In this document: one piece after another, positions 25,816 to 37,726 of the stretch
Layout: the number at the start of each line of letters is the position of its first letter
Position numbering within the stretch: position 1 is the stretch's first letter
Assembly: GCA_947652115.1 (NCBI GenBank)
Contig: OX393570.1
Location: 6,792,710-6,856,709 of the forward strand
Reading direction: 5' to 3'
DNA length: 64,000 nucleotides
From: Blastomussa wellsi
Lineage: Eukaryota; Cnidaria; Anthozoa; Scleractinia; Plerogyridae
Position numbers and translations under genes: made by a program
The notes under the pieces: generated by a model
Seen by the model: the letters and a program-made list of their open reading frames with translations, nothing else
Told to the model about the DNA's origin: nothing
Databases searched by the model: none

Positions 25816-26309
25816 CAGTAGTTATAAACAGTTCAAGCCGTCACATTTATAAGAGATCTTTCCAAAGCCACCTTAAAGTTTGCAGCCGACGTTTTCAAGC
25901 GCCACTAAACCACGTTCACTTAAACGTAAAACGACCTTCAGTTCAGGTAGCTCTATTTGAAACGTTTGCGTAGAAGTGTTCAAGATAACGGTCAGCTCCG
26001 TTTCGATAGCTGACAGGGATAATTCGTTCTGACTGCTATCTGTTGAAGAAAATTGCGATAGACATCTGAAATTTATTGATCATAACGGTACAAATTTAAG
26101 CACAAAGCAAATCAAAGGAAATCCTGATGGAATTGCTTTTATTATATTTCAAGAAATTATTCATGTTTCCAGCAAGTGTATGGTCCGGAATTACCAGCAA
26201 GTTCCTTCCGTACAATTTAAATTTTAGCAGCTGGCCTTTCTCGCAATAGCATGTTATCTGAAACGTAGGAAAAATTCAAATCTGCTGAACAGTTGAAAGC
26301 AACTATTTG

Positions 26310-26967
26310 TAAAAACATTATAATTTGGTTTTATCAACAGGGTTGATAATGTGAATTGGCCACCGTAAAGAGCTTCGAGAGCTGACGTTTTGAGCGTTAG
26401 CCCTTCTTCGGAGCGAATCAAGGAATTGTGGGTCGTGTGTGGTTTATACACAGAAAGATGGAGCTTCGCTATTGGTTGATGCCTGGTAACGTGAAAACAA
26501 CGGAATAAATTAGTTGAATGAAAACTGTTCGTTGATACCGTGAGGAATAAGAGTGCCGATTTGAAAAATAAATTTTTGTTCTAGAGTTTTGCGGCTTTCC
26601 GTGCTTCCTTGCTGAAGGGAAAGGCCGCAGGCTGCCATATGTTGCTTAGAATGACTTGGGAGATTGAAGTGTCTCAAGACCGGTTTAGATGCATTTTTGT
26701 CGTCTTTTTCTACTTCCCGAAGGTGTTCTCGGAATCGGTCGCCTTGTCGTCTCTCTGTTTCGCCGATTCAAAGAGTGCAAGTTATGCACTTCACCAAGGA
26801 AACACGGAAAGCCTCAAAACTCTAGAACAAAAGTTTATTTTTCAAATCGGCACTCTTAATCCTCACGGTATTAACGAACGCTTTTCATTCAACTAATTTA
26901 TTCCGTTGTTTCCCGTTACCAGGCACCAACCAATAGCGAAGCTCCATCTTTCCCAGTTGATAAAACC
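26310..26967. mobile_element. Penelope-like element remnant, two inverted 3' ends
   Basis: Plus-strand residues KTLEQKFIFQIGTLNPHGIN up to the stop at 26894 resemble the C-terminal GIY-YIG endonuclease region of Penelope-like elements. The same end is present inverted at 26310-26600 with its longer 3' flank. Both copies end at the same GGTTTTATCAAC / GTTGATAAAACC boundary, giving an inverted-repeat structure of ~650 bp. No reverse transcriptase remains. Confidence 0.55.
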
Positions 26968-26984
26968 AAATTATATTGTTATAC

Positions 26985-27029
<45 letters not shown>

Positions 27030-27034
27030 CTATT
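26968..27034 (+). repeat. 67-bp direct repeat flanking the Penelope-like remnant, right
   Basis: Partner of 25749-25815; starts directly at the element border. Confidence 0.8.
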
Positions 27035-28032
27035 TGTAAAAACGCTTGCCGGCTGCGTATGTAGGAAGCTGAGCAGATCGATTACTGACAGAGGGTGGTG
27101 AATAGGGGTACGCGCATCTGCCAATCTGTGATATTTTTTGGCCAAATCCGTCTGTCCACCACTATTTTCGCTCAATTCCGCATCCATATTCCTTGAAAAC
27201 TTTCGGTGGAACAGTTTCACACAAAGGACAGTAGATGTTGTTTTCGATGGCAATTTGTCAAGAGGTTTCGTTTCATTGCTTATTTTTGTAGAAGTTCTAA
27301 TGTAAAGCGGTGGTTTGGGTCTCAGCCAAACCGAGAAAATGAACAAAACGATACGCCAAGGCCACGATCAGAACTTGATGCATGCAAAGTCTGGAATCCG
27401 AGCTAAAATTAGCAGCTAATCCGTGATCCACTTAATCTTTGCATTCCGCGAGTCTCCTTAAATTTTCGCTGAAATCCGAAATCCGCATACTTTTTACGGC
27501 TAAATCCGCTGATCCGTGAACGAGGAACTGAGCGCTGAACAGGGAATTGGAACTCATACTGTAAAAAACTGAAGTGACTTCAGTTTTGAAGTCATTGTAT
27601 TTGATATAGACCTTCTTGATTTCACATGAAAACCTGACTGTTATAAGAAAATACGTTTGATTTATTGACCCTGTGTCCGTTAATGGTTAGCAAGGCGAAG
27701 TTTATACATCATAGAATCCTTAAAAGAGGATTATTTTGGCGTTTGGAGTTATACGGCACAGATTTCGATCAGATTGCCTTTTTGTATAGTGTAGGTGTCA
27801 GTAAGCTTTCGTGAGATGTGGTTGCATCAAATTTCTTCCTATAATATGAAAAACATGAAGCAAACAGACTTCCAAGTCAGTTTACATAGCTGTCAGAAAA
27901 CATCACTTGCAATGCGCACGTAATCACCAATTGCAATCGAAAAACTGTTGTTTTATAATACTACCAGTACAACTAATGTTAACCCTCGGATGCACGATGG
28001 TGAAGACCAGTTTTCCCCTCACGCACCCACTT

Positions 28033-28170
28033 AGCCTGCGTAGCAAGCGTTCCCAAGCGAGCGAAGAGCTGTTATCGTATAACTGGCGACGTGAAAATTG
28101 GGGCGGGGCAGAAAGTGGACGAAATCACTCTTCGCTCTTCGCTCTGGCGGAAACGCTTGCTACGCAGACT
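28033..28170. mobile_element. 138-bp MITE-like element
   Basis: AGCCTGCGTAGCAAGCGTT at the left is the near reverse complement of the right end (ACGCTTGCTACGCAGACT). Confidence 0.6.
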
Positions 28171-28586
28171 ACAACCCACTCACTCGGAAAGTCCCCTCAG
28201 TCCTTTTGTAATAAAAAAGAGACCCACACGCATGTTTTGACCGATCATGTAGAACGAGAGAACTGCTATGGATTATTCAGTCAGAAACCCATAAGGCCAA
28301 GAGGATTCCTCATAGGAAGCGTTGCACTACAAGTAGTCGATCGGAAACGACGCCATTTCGCTGGTCTGGGCGAAAACGGTGTTTCTACTTTTTGACAACT
28401 TCGCCGCGATGCAAACCTCTGTTGCTGAATTTCCGATATTCGTTTTTCTTTTCTTTGCGGCAGCATTTAAAAAGATCGGTTTTCCTCTTGGGGAAAACCC
28501 CACGTTGTGGAACTTAGTTTCATATTGTTGCAAATTATCGCAATTTACGAAATTTGCTACATTGAAAATCTTCATTTACCCGCGGG

Positions 28587-28647
<61 letters not shown>

Positions 28648-28649
28648 AC

Positions 28650-28850
28650 GGTGATGGCTAAAAGCGATGTCCGAGAGGGACGTTACTAACCGTGAACAGA
28701 TTGAATTGTCTTACACAAAGTGTGAAATCGTTGGAGCCTCGGAAGCCACTGAAAAGGTCAAGGCTCCAACGATTCCACACGTCGTGTAAGACAACACAGT
28801 CTGTTCATGGTTAGCAACGACGCTCGCGGACATCGCTTTTAGCCATCACC
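28650..28850. repeat. 201-bp long palindrome
   Basis: GGTGATGGCTAAAAGCGATG at the left is mirrored by its exact complement at the right end. Inner arms (TGTCTTACAC, ATCGTTGGAGCC and complements) pair as well, leaving a ~20-base loop. Confidence 0.75.
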
Positions 28851-29050
28851 GCTGTGAACGCGCGTTGCCCATTTCAACCCTTATAGGTTTCTGATTACAA
28901 CTTACTGTTACTGTCTAATTGTATGTATAACTGCAGGTGAAGATCGCATTGCTGGAAAAGAAACTATTGTGGCCATTTCTTCTAGCTGTGATTACGGTTA
29001 ATGGCGTCCACAATGTGCTGTTGGATTCCTTCGAGACCAAGTGAGAGATT

Positions 29051-29202
29051 GAATAAACAATAGCCTCCATTTGGCGCCAAGCTGTGCTCGGATATTTGTC
29101 CGCGGACATTATCTGTTCCGAGAAGCGAGCCTCGAGGAATAGATAATATCCAAGGACAAATATCCGAATATATTTTCGAGGCCAAAGGCTATTGCGTTTA
29201 TT
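29051..29202. repeat. Foldback repeat
   Basis: GAATAAACAATAGCC at the left and GGCTATTGCGTTTATT at the right form imperfect arms, with a second pair (ATATTTGTCC / GGACAAATAT) inside. Confidence 0.5.
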
Positions 29203-29544
29203 GTCCTTCAAATAACTTTCGCAGTAATCAGAAAAGGGTTTTACACTTTCCCTCAACCCTTAAAAAGTGTAATCGTCCGCCAATGAGCTGTAATGTTCTC
29301 ATCTACTTCAGTAAAGCAGGTGTAGCAACTCGAATTTTCATCATTCCTGTTTTCAATATATTTGACATTATTGTTCTTGTATTAAAGTTGTCGTTATTAT
29401 TGTTGCTTCTTCCCTTGGTATTTTCCTGCTAAGAAATGGGAAGGCTTACGAAAGTGTTTTTAGAAGATTTCTTAAATCAACCCGTCTCGCGAATTTTTGG
29501 TTTTGTTTACACAAATATTCACAAATTCATGTATCCTTCGATAG

Positions 29545-30040
29545 GCTTTTTTCCGCTTCCATCAAGTGCCTGTCTTCCTATCAAACTACAGATGATATTA
29601 AGTGTGATTTTGACTTGACGAACACCGGCGACCGCGCATATTCTGTCCTTACGTGGAACACACCGCTGAACAAGTTAGCCGCGCAGGGCTTGGCTGTCAC
29701 CCGGGATGGGAAAAGATTGGAATATGATGGTATTTTAATGAAGCGGGAAAATCCGAGTCGTCGCGATTTCTTGACTGTTGCAGCTGGAGAAACAGTTTCA
29801 TCGAAAATTGATCTTTCTGGATACGACACGTCCAAGGCTGGAACGTACACCGTGGCAGTGGACACTATTTTAGAATATACAGAAGGAAGCGCTAGTAGCA
29901 TACACGAAACAGGAAATACTGGTATCAAGCCAAACCTAGCTCACCTTTCTTCTCCCCCCTTTCATTTCCAAGTTGTTGGGAAACGCTCTGCTAAGAGAAC
30001 ACTCGGACACCAGGCGCGTTCTTTGGAGGGAAGAAACTAA
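29545..30040 (+). CDS. Gene E: stand-alone N-terminal (prodomain-like) domain of the M35 family
   Basis: An exon after a TCGATAG acceptor; the first codons LFSASIKC match the exon start IFSASMEC of genes C and D in the same phase. It encodes ~164 residues: DIKCDFDLTN, YSVLTWNTPL, LEYDGILMKR, GETVSSKIDLSGYDTSKAGT, YTVAVDTILEYTEGS, and ends QARSLEGRN. This is the complete beta-rich N-terminal domain, without peptidase or hemopexin parts. The frame is intact, in contrast to A, A' and D', and a poly(A) signal follows 37 bases later. Orientation is opposite to the other members. An upstream exon supplying start codon and signal peptide is required but was not found. It could be a free prodomain acting as inhibitor or decoy, or an evolving fragment. 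Confidence 0.65.
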
Positions 30041-30076
30041 ACCCGCAGTGGCTCTATCTATCTATTGTCAGGCGTT

Positions 30077-30082
30077 AATAAA
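30077..30082 (+). terminator. Poly(A) signal of gene E
   Basis: AATAAA 37 bases after the stop codon. Confidence 0.6.
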
Positions 30083-31252
30083 TTTGGCTTTGTTTATCGC
30101 TGCCATTAAATAGTTCTGTAAATGGAATCAGTCGTTGGTCAGCCATATAGGAGTATTTTTTGGTAGTTTTCTTTGGGAATCATCATGCATAATTAATCAG
30201 TGTTTGCAAATTGACGAAATAAGTCTATCCTTCATCCCTCAGAGTTTTGGTGATTTAGGTTAAAAGATGGTAACGTCAATTCTAATTTGTTTTCTTTTTT
30301 TGTTATTAATGTTCTGAATAAAATAAAGATTGTTTATACACGATACCTCCTTTGTCACTGCGCCATGTTCTATGCATCGCGTGAAGCATCGATTACACTG
30401 GACTGGGAAATTTGATACTTGTAACTCTGTACTTGTAGCTTTGAGGTGTTTTCTTGCGTTCAAAGCAGGTAATTATCCAGAGATTTTAAAAAAACGTTTA
30501 CTGGAAGTATTTCGTTTTGCTTCGTCATACGTTTTGACACGACCATTATTCACTGATATTTTTGGATTTTGTCACGTGACAACTCTGTCTGCGCACTTAG
30601 AGTTGTGAGCCCCAATTGTTTTCATCGTCGAAGCTTCGTCGTCATCTGAAAGTATTACAATGATAAAGGAATTCTTGGGCAAAAATACGACTCAAATTAA
30701 ACTACAATAAGTTAGCGTTTATAGGAGTTGTTTGAAGTGCGATTTGTAAACAGATTTTAGTTTTCGGTGGGGGATTGAGACGGGGTGGATGCCACGCTCC
30801 TAGAGGCTTTTCCTCAATTTAGGAAAAAAAGTATTTACTCTATGACGGAGAAACGCTTAGCACCTGTTCATTAATCCTTACCAAAATTTTGATATTTGAC
30901 ATTTCACAGCCACCGCGTAAGGTTTGACGTAATATCAACTTTACTGACATAATTCTGTATTTGTTTCGTTCAGCAAAATGGTGAAATTCGTGTAGTTTGT
31001 CTAGCATTTTTTTTTTCTTTTATTTTTCTGACCTTTTAAGCAAATAGTGAAATTCAAGATAACGGATAAAAAGATGGCGTTGGTTTCGCACTGCGCATCT
31101 CTCATTGCGCATAACAAAATGGCGGCTGTTAAATGGAGCTTATGCAGAAAGATTAATAAAATTGCGTCAATCGAAGGCGCGGTTACTAATCCAAGATGGC
31201 GCTGGGAACTGAAAATTTGGCGCCAAAAATTATAATTAAGTTACATTTATTT
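30083..31252. other. Intergenic, no supported gene
   Basis: Open frames of up to 92 codons without motifs; the AAGATGGCG-type runs near 31070-31200 look like dispersed repeat sequence. Confidence 0.45.
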
Positions 31253-31749
31253 CTTTAAAGTGCTACTACTATGAAATTTTCGATATCCAATTTTTACATT
31301 TTCGTTAATAGTACGACTTTTTCAGGTATCTTGCCAAATTTCAGTCCATTACGAGAATTAGAAGTTGTCTTTTTTGGACTTTTATTTCCGAGAATTTACG
31401 GCCGCCATTAATTCTCCTTGTAATATAATAACAATAAGTACAGAAAATTGCACGAGGTTAACGTCCAAACCTTTTACTCTTCTTCGTGCGATGTTTTGTA
31501 CTAATTGTTATTATAATTTCAACCCGTGTGGTATTTTGAGAAAATGACGTCATTTTCTCAAATTCTCAACCAAGTCATGGAACAAGGAGAATTAATGGCG
31601 GCCGTAAATTCTCGGAAATAAAAGTCCAAAAAAGACAACTTTTAATGTTTGTAATGGACTGAAATTTGGCAAGATACCTGAAAAAGTCGTACTATTAACG
31701 AAAATGTAAAAATTGGATATCCAAAATTTCATCTTAGTGGCACTTTAAG
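31253..31749. mobile_element. 497-bp foldback element with ~165-bp arms
   Basis: The left arm (31253-31420), starting CTTTAAAGTGCTACTACTAT, is the near reverse complement of the right arm (31583-31749), ending GTGGCACTTTAAG. The loop is ~160 bases. No coding capacity: a non-autonomous DNA element. Confidence 0.8.
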
Positions 31750-33222
31750 TCGTTCGGGAGATACTACATTCCGCATAATTATGCCATTCCGCAAGTCATG
31801 TCACATTCCATTCCGCAAACTCATTCCTCCTTTTACCCTCGCCGCATCATGTCGTGGGTTTGCAGAAAAAACAAAGTATCATGTTACAACACGAAAAACG
31901 AAAGTATCGTGTTACCGTTGTAAAGAAAAGGCTAAAAGTATCAGTCGCTAGTCCCATTGCATTCTGCGCTATCCTTTGAGGCTCTGAGTTATTTTTCAAG
32001 CTATTTTGTGGTTGGCAAGGTTGTAATTAGTATTTGATTTGTTTGTAATCATATACAGTTTACCCGTCTAAACACCTTACAGGGTGATTTCAACATGTTT
32101 ACCAGAAAGTACAAACCAGATTTTTTTTAACTCATTCCAAAACTGGTTAACCATAGTTATTAGAGGGGACTAACTATGGGTAAACTAGGTACGAGAACTA
32201 GATGAGCCGTTTGGAAGTTAACTTTACAGAAAATATAAAAATCATCTGGAACATAATCTATTATTGCTGGACGAGAATTCCGTGCAAGTTATTGCTATTA
32301 TTTAAGATCTTAAATTGGAAACGTCTGGTAGACATTTCGGATGTCAGTCTTCACTTTTATAAACGCGCGCTTTAGTAACAGTGGAGTCGACTGGACCAAA
32401 GGCTAGATGCTCAGCGAGGGAATATATACGTTATATAAAATATGATCTCAGAAAGGTTCCTTACCAAATGAAAAATAATTGTATCACTTGCCATTAAATA
32501 AAAATAATCTCTTTAATTGTAGCTTAAGGAATTACTTTTTGCACCTGCAACTCACAAGAAAATAACGCACATTTTATTGACTACCATCACCTTTATTAAA
32601 GTTTCATGTGTAACAGATGGGTTCACGTAGCTAGCTATATAGCGAAAACTTTGCCATTAAACATGCCAGAAATCACTATTTCTGTTGTCAAGTAACCGCC
32701 AAAGTGAAATTAACAGACTCTGGTTGTTGTTTACTTGATATCACACTTTGAGCGACAGAGTAATCATTAACAATTAAAAGAGGGGTGGCGTTTTATATAT
32801 TTAACTGTTACAAGGAAATTTTAACTGTTAGTTGTTATACAGAGTCCCCCTCTCCCTCCCCTCCAGTTCCCATGTAGACCCTCGAATTAATTGTGATCCT
32901 TTATTCACCTACTGTAAAACCACCTTGTACGGATATCCCACCCATCCTCAGGCCGCAATAACCTTGAAGCTTGTTTCTTTACTATGACTGCTAGATCAAC
33001 GAAACTTATTAAGTAAACTTTAGTTAATTAGGTCCCTTAGCTGTTTCCTAGCAATAGCCCTGAAGAGGTCTTGGTGATAACCACAAGCTGATGTTCAGAA
33101 AACTCAATCGATGAAATGTTTGTGAAAGCTATTTAATGATTGTCTTCCTGCCGTACAGCCTAGTTGGTTCCTACAATATGCATATCGACTTCTGTCGGCT
33201 TCAAAGCCAGATCTTTTCGCAA
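31750..33222. other. Intergenic; right part homologous to the DNA downstream of gene D
   Basis: From about 32840 the sequence matches 46390-46790 at moderate identity (the CTGTTTCCTAGCAATA block and neighbours), so it is the downstream flank of gene C displaced by the large insertion at 33231. Confidence 0.6.
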
Positions 33223-33230
33223 CGATTGAT
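33223..33230. repeat. Target-site duplication, left
   Basis: CGATTGAT, repeated at 38708-38715 on the other side of the 5.5-kb element. Confidence 0.6.
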
Positions 33231-33569
33231 CAGTCATGTCCAATACACCCGCACTGTATCGATCCGTTGAAGTCATATTCAGTTCGTTCGATTCGTACGG
33301 ATCGTTTAAATGTTCTACGCTCCGTAGTAGGGTTGACGGTTCGTATATTCTATATTACATCTCAACGATCCGTAAATTTCAAACGGATCGTCATCCCTTC
33401 TTACGGAACGAAAAAGGGCAATCAACGGTCCGTACGTTTCGCACGGAGCGAATAGCTTTCATTCGGTCCGAACTGCATCTCATTAAATGAGAGGCCGTGT
33501 GTGTGTGTTAACGGATCGTTCAATTCGTTCGATTCGCAATTCTTGCATCTCATTAAATCAACAGAGTGT

Positions 33570-34490
33570 AGTCTTGCGGCTCGTAATTCTTGCTTGGAAG
33601 GGAATACTGTACACGCGTATATTCCTCGTTCTAAATGTGGAAAATACCAGACATGTTTTCTAGCTGTGTTGAAGAACCCGAAACGCACGAGTGCGGTTCG
33701 TAATTCCTGCTTGGAAGGGAATACTGTAGACATGTACATTCTTAGTTATTCTAAATGTGGAAAATACCAGCCATGAATACAGTATACATGTATATTCCTC
33801 GTTCTAAATGTGGAAAATACCAGGCATGCTTTCAAGCCGCGTTGAAAAAGCAGAAACGGCAACGACTTCAGTCACTCTAACATATACTCTAAGTGCGTGT
33901 TCGCGTGCGTTTCGTAATTCTTGCTCGAAAGGGCAAGCCGGCAAATCCTGTATACATGTATATTCCTCGTTCTAAACGTGGAAAATACCAGCGATTAATA
34001 CTGTATACATGTATATTCCTCGTTCTAAGTGTGGAGAATACCAGACACGCTTTCTAGCTGTGTTGAAGAACCCGAAACGCACGAGTGCGGTTCGTAATTC
34101 CTGCTTGGAAGGGAATACTGTAGACATGTACATCCTCAGTTATTCTAAATGTAGAAAATACCAGCCATGAATACAGTATACATGTATATTCCTCGTTCTA
34201 AATGTGGAAAACACCAGGCATGCTTTCAAGCCGCGTTGAAGAAGCCGAAACGCAACGACTTCAGTCACTCTAAGTGCGTGTTCGCGTGTGTTTCGTAATT
34301 CTTGCTCGAAAGGGCAAGTCGGCAAATACTGTATACAAGTATATTCCTCATTCTAAATGGGGAAAATACCAAGCTTTCTTTCTAGCTGCGTTAAACAAGC
34401 CGGAACGCAGGAGTGCGGTTCGTAATTCTTGCTTGAAAGGGAATACTGTATACATCTGTATTCCTCGTTCTAAATGTGGAATAGAGCGTT
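33570..34490 (+). repeat. Irregular tandem array of ~117-127-bp units
   Basis: Units start at CGTAATTCTTGCTTGGAAG-like sequences near 33583, 33700, 33905, 34091, 34293 and 34420, separated by full or partial copies of a TCTAAATGTGGAAAATACCA block. The unit stays open in one plus-strand frame and yields repeats such as RNSCLEGNTV and SKCGKYQ, but stops break the array. Confidence 0.7.
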
Positions 34491-35184
34491 TTCACTCACG
34501 TGACCAAAAAAATAAATCGAAAACCATTCAGTGGACAGAGTCAAGAAACTTCGACGTTATAGAATATAAATAAAGAAAACATTTCTCCAAGTTTCAGGCA
34601 TGTACGTTATTCCAAACTTCAGATATTGGTCGAAATGTATCGCACAAATTTACAGAGCCAAGTATGGAGCCGCCATATTGGTGTACCTCTGTGAACGCCA
34701 ACATGGCGGCTGGAAATAGTATAAACATTTGGAGTTTACTTTGGTTATCTAGGCGACCGGTTACCTATTTTGAACAAACAAATGTTCATATAAACACTTT
34801 TCCTAATACTCAAAGTTCTAAAATGGCTAAATCTCGCGAGATAAGTATGCGTTTTTCGACATACATGATCGTAACAGTAAGTCCCACAGGATTCTTTTGG
34901 TGGATAAAGACTCGTTTTTAGGGAGAAAGGAAAATGACGCAACAACTGTTTCACAGTATACCGGTCAGTATAAAAAAACGGACTGTGGACTACGGACTGG
35001 GTATAAAACATGGCCTGAGGTATAAAATATGGACCAGGACTGCGGACTGTGTATAAAACACGGACTGAGGTTATAATAAAGTCTTCAAGTCCTCAGCTTC
35101 TACGCTCGCATTTGAAAGATCAACTGGATAGATCGTTTTCACTCACGTGACAAAAATCTTGACAACCGTTGCTACGCCGCCATA

Positions 35185-35659
35185 TTGGTGTACAGAAATG
35201 TAAGCAAACCCAAGTCGAGTCCTCAAATAACAGTGGTGTTGTGCATGATTATTGGATGTGGAAACCGAAGCGGGCGCGAAAAAGGTACATATTTCGCTCG
35301 AGTACCTTCTGTGGTTACTAATCAAGGAGAAGAAACCGAGAAACTGTCACAGGAGAGGCGATCGCGCTGGATTTCTGGATGAAATTTTGAACAGCGATCA
35401 CGTATGTGGTAGACATTTCGTTTCTGGACAACCGACCAATGGCTGGGATAGATATAATGTTGATTGGGTGCCTACATTAAACCTTGGACACGAGAAGAAG
35501 CAAGACAAAACAAATTTCGAACAAGCTTCGCAGCGAGGGCAAAGGGCAAGCAAGAAAGAGAGAAAACGCAAGGAACAACAGGAGCGACAGCGTGCACTGG
35601 CTGAAAAAATCGCGCCAAAAAAAATTGAGCTGAATGAACCCAGGATAAGGAAAAGATAG
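35185..35659 (+). pseudogene. THAP-type zinc-finger protein, frameshifted
   Basis: First frame: [34 protein letters not shown] and RRSRWIS. The frame then breaks near 35374 and continues one frame over as [34 protein letters not shown] and a Lys/Arg/Gln-rich coiled coil. C-x4-C followed by C-x2-H with the RW and P landmarks is the THAP DNA-binding signature of P-type and related transposases and their domesticated relatives. No catalytic domain follows. Confidence 0.65.
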
Positions 35660-35771
35660 GTCAAGGTACTTTTGGTTAAAATTATCAAACGGTAGGAATT
35701 GTGCGACTTTTAAGGACACAGCTGTCGGCATATGCAGGAATTAGGCTGAGTGCAATCGGTTTAATGTCACA

Positions 35772-36026
35772 TTAGTTTAGTTCCGAATAAAATGCATCCA
35801 TTTCCGCTTCCGTGGGTTCAGGAATTTTCTTTGTCGCAGCTTGTTGTGGAGGGGAATTATGAATCGGGATGTCAGAAAGGTTGTATATCTTTTCATCCAA
35901 GTCGGCTTTCATTTTCTTAGCCAAAATAAAGTTTATATCTCGGACCCTTGCGTACTCCACGTGATCCGCATACGCGGGGAGAAGCCGCGAGCATTTAACT
36001 TGTGTACACGCGCGATAATTTTCCAT
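35772..36026 (-). pseudogene. Possible accessory ORF fragment of the nested element
   Basis: An 84-residue frame, acidic at the end (PTEAEMDAFYSELN), antisense to and downstream of the THAP remnant. A second frame lies at 36508-36266. No family recognised; considered coding only because of its place inside the element. Confidence 0.25.
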
Positions 36027-37229
36027 TTATTTTCGTCCACGCTTCTAAGTAGGAAAGCACACTGGCTATGTGAGAACACGATTGTGCTAGCCCAGCCTTA
36101 CAACCAAGAACAATGAGCGGACAAAATTGTCCCTTGTCTTTCCGAAATAATCCAAATTGGGATCAAAGAGTCACTCATACGCTGTGAATGTCGCACCTTC
36201 GCTAACACAACGCTAGCAATGACTCCTGACACCACCAGTTATACGCTTCAAGGCTTCGTAAAGCCTTAAACTGCTGTTGTGTGTAAAAACTTGTCTCTAA
36301 AACAAGGTAGAATAAGAGATCTGTAGATTCCACAGGAGGCAAGCAAAATGCTTGCCCTCGATAAGCACGGGATCGATTCCAATTGCAGAAATTTTCTCCA
36401 AATAACGCTGCTTAACAGAGGTTCTAGCTTTTTGGCATAGTTAGAAATCGGAAGACGACTAAAATCTGGCTTTTCGTCTGAGTTTTGTTCACATTTGGAG
36501 ATATCCATATCAGAGAAAAGGCTGGAATTGTAGGCCTGAGTCGTATTTGCATTAATTACGCAATTGAAAGCTGTACACCAATATGGCGGCAGAAATAACT
36601 GTGACGTTTTATGATTACCGCTTTGGTTAGAACAGTTCCGGACTGTTGGCGTGTGATGTAGCGGTCGTTAAAACGTTCCTTATTGTGCATATTACTGTAT
36701 CAAACAAGGCTTCTTGCTTTTTTATGATTGTTGTTTTGGTGGGAGGAATTTTGAACGGACAAGGATATCCTTAAGTGATTTTTCCTTCCTTAAATGCTAC
36801 AATAGGTTAGATTTTTAAGCTCATGATTGCAAGACCGGTTTCGGATTCCTAAGGAGGGATCCTTTGACAGTTGCTAAAGCTTGTTTCTAAAGAGCTCTGA
36901 GGCGAGCTAGTAACAAATAGCTCTGAGGCGAGCTAGTAACAATTGCTGATGAGAGAATCAACTCCGCTTTTATAGTATCCTGCAGTCGGTAACAGGATTG
37001 ATCTATTGTTGATATTACAGTAATTATGCAGATTGGCGGTTTTTACAGGCTGCGTGGAGTTATATCACTCGAATTAGCTGAGTGAAAATGATTTTGCGCG
37101 TGTAGCTAGCGCTAGTTGATCAGAAATGGGCTGTTGGATAGTCTTAAAAATCCGTTAGCTTTGTTGAGCGTAGAGATTCGCCAGGGTGATAAAACTTACG
37201 CGGGCCTGAAGTTTTTAATGAACCAAACT

Positions 37230-37626
37230 TATAATGAAGTCTTCAAGTCTTCAGCTTCTACGCTCGCATTTGAAAGATCAACTTGATGGGAGGAACAATT
37301 TTATGATTACCGCTTTGGTTAGAACAGTTTGAGACTGTTGGCGTGTGATGTAGCGGTCGTTAAACGTTCCTTATTGTGCATATTACTGTATAATCCTTGT
37401 CCGTTCAAAATTCCTCCCACCACTGAAAACAACAATCATAAAAAAGCAAGAAGCCTTGTTTTATACAGTAATATGAACAATAAGGAACGTTTTAACGACC
37501 GCTACATCACACGCCAACAGTCCAAAACTGTTCTAACCAAAGCGGTAATCATAAAATTGTTCTTCCTATCAAGTTGATGTTTCAAATGCGAGCGTAGAAG
37601 CTGAGGACTTGAAGACTTTATTATAA
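37230..37626. repeat. Inverted-repeat block inside the large element
   Basis: GTCTTCAAGTCTTCAGCTTC near 37240 and the TGTGATGTAGCGGTCGTTAA region near 37344 reappear inverted at 37480-37626. Parts also recur at 35072-35128 and 36610-36770. It looks like a small DNA element inserted and partly duplicated within the larger one. Confidence 0.6.
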
Positions 37627-37726
37627 CCTAGAGGGATTTTTCTAGACCGTTCACAGTCCGCTATTTTTTCGTATTTTTCCTCGATCGGTGAAGGCGGTGA
37701 ATGAATCGCGAGAGAGTTTCCCCAAT

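Larger units (their letters stand above)
27035..29544. other. Gene-poor stretch with foldback elements
   Basis: It contains three inverted-repeat elements listed separately. A 153-codon minus-strand frame (27346-26885) runs partly through the Penelope-like remnant and has no motif that I recognise. The first exon of gene E should lie here but was not identified. Confidence 0.45.
35131..36610. mobile_element. Nested element with CCATATTGGTGTAC ends
   Basis: The left end carries GATCGTTTTCACTCACGTGA and GCCGCCATATTGGTGTAC; the complement of the latter is at the right end (about 36577-36595). The outermost part of the right end is missing. It carries the THAP pseudogene (plus) and a small minus-strand frame. 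Related ends occur at 34487-34690 and in the MITE at 46011-46188. Confidence 0.5.

Noticed and set aside
26885..27346. 153-codon minus-strand frame
   Set aside because: It crosses the 67-bp repeat and the Penelope-like end; probably chance.
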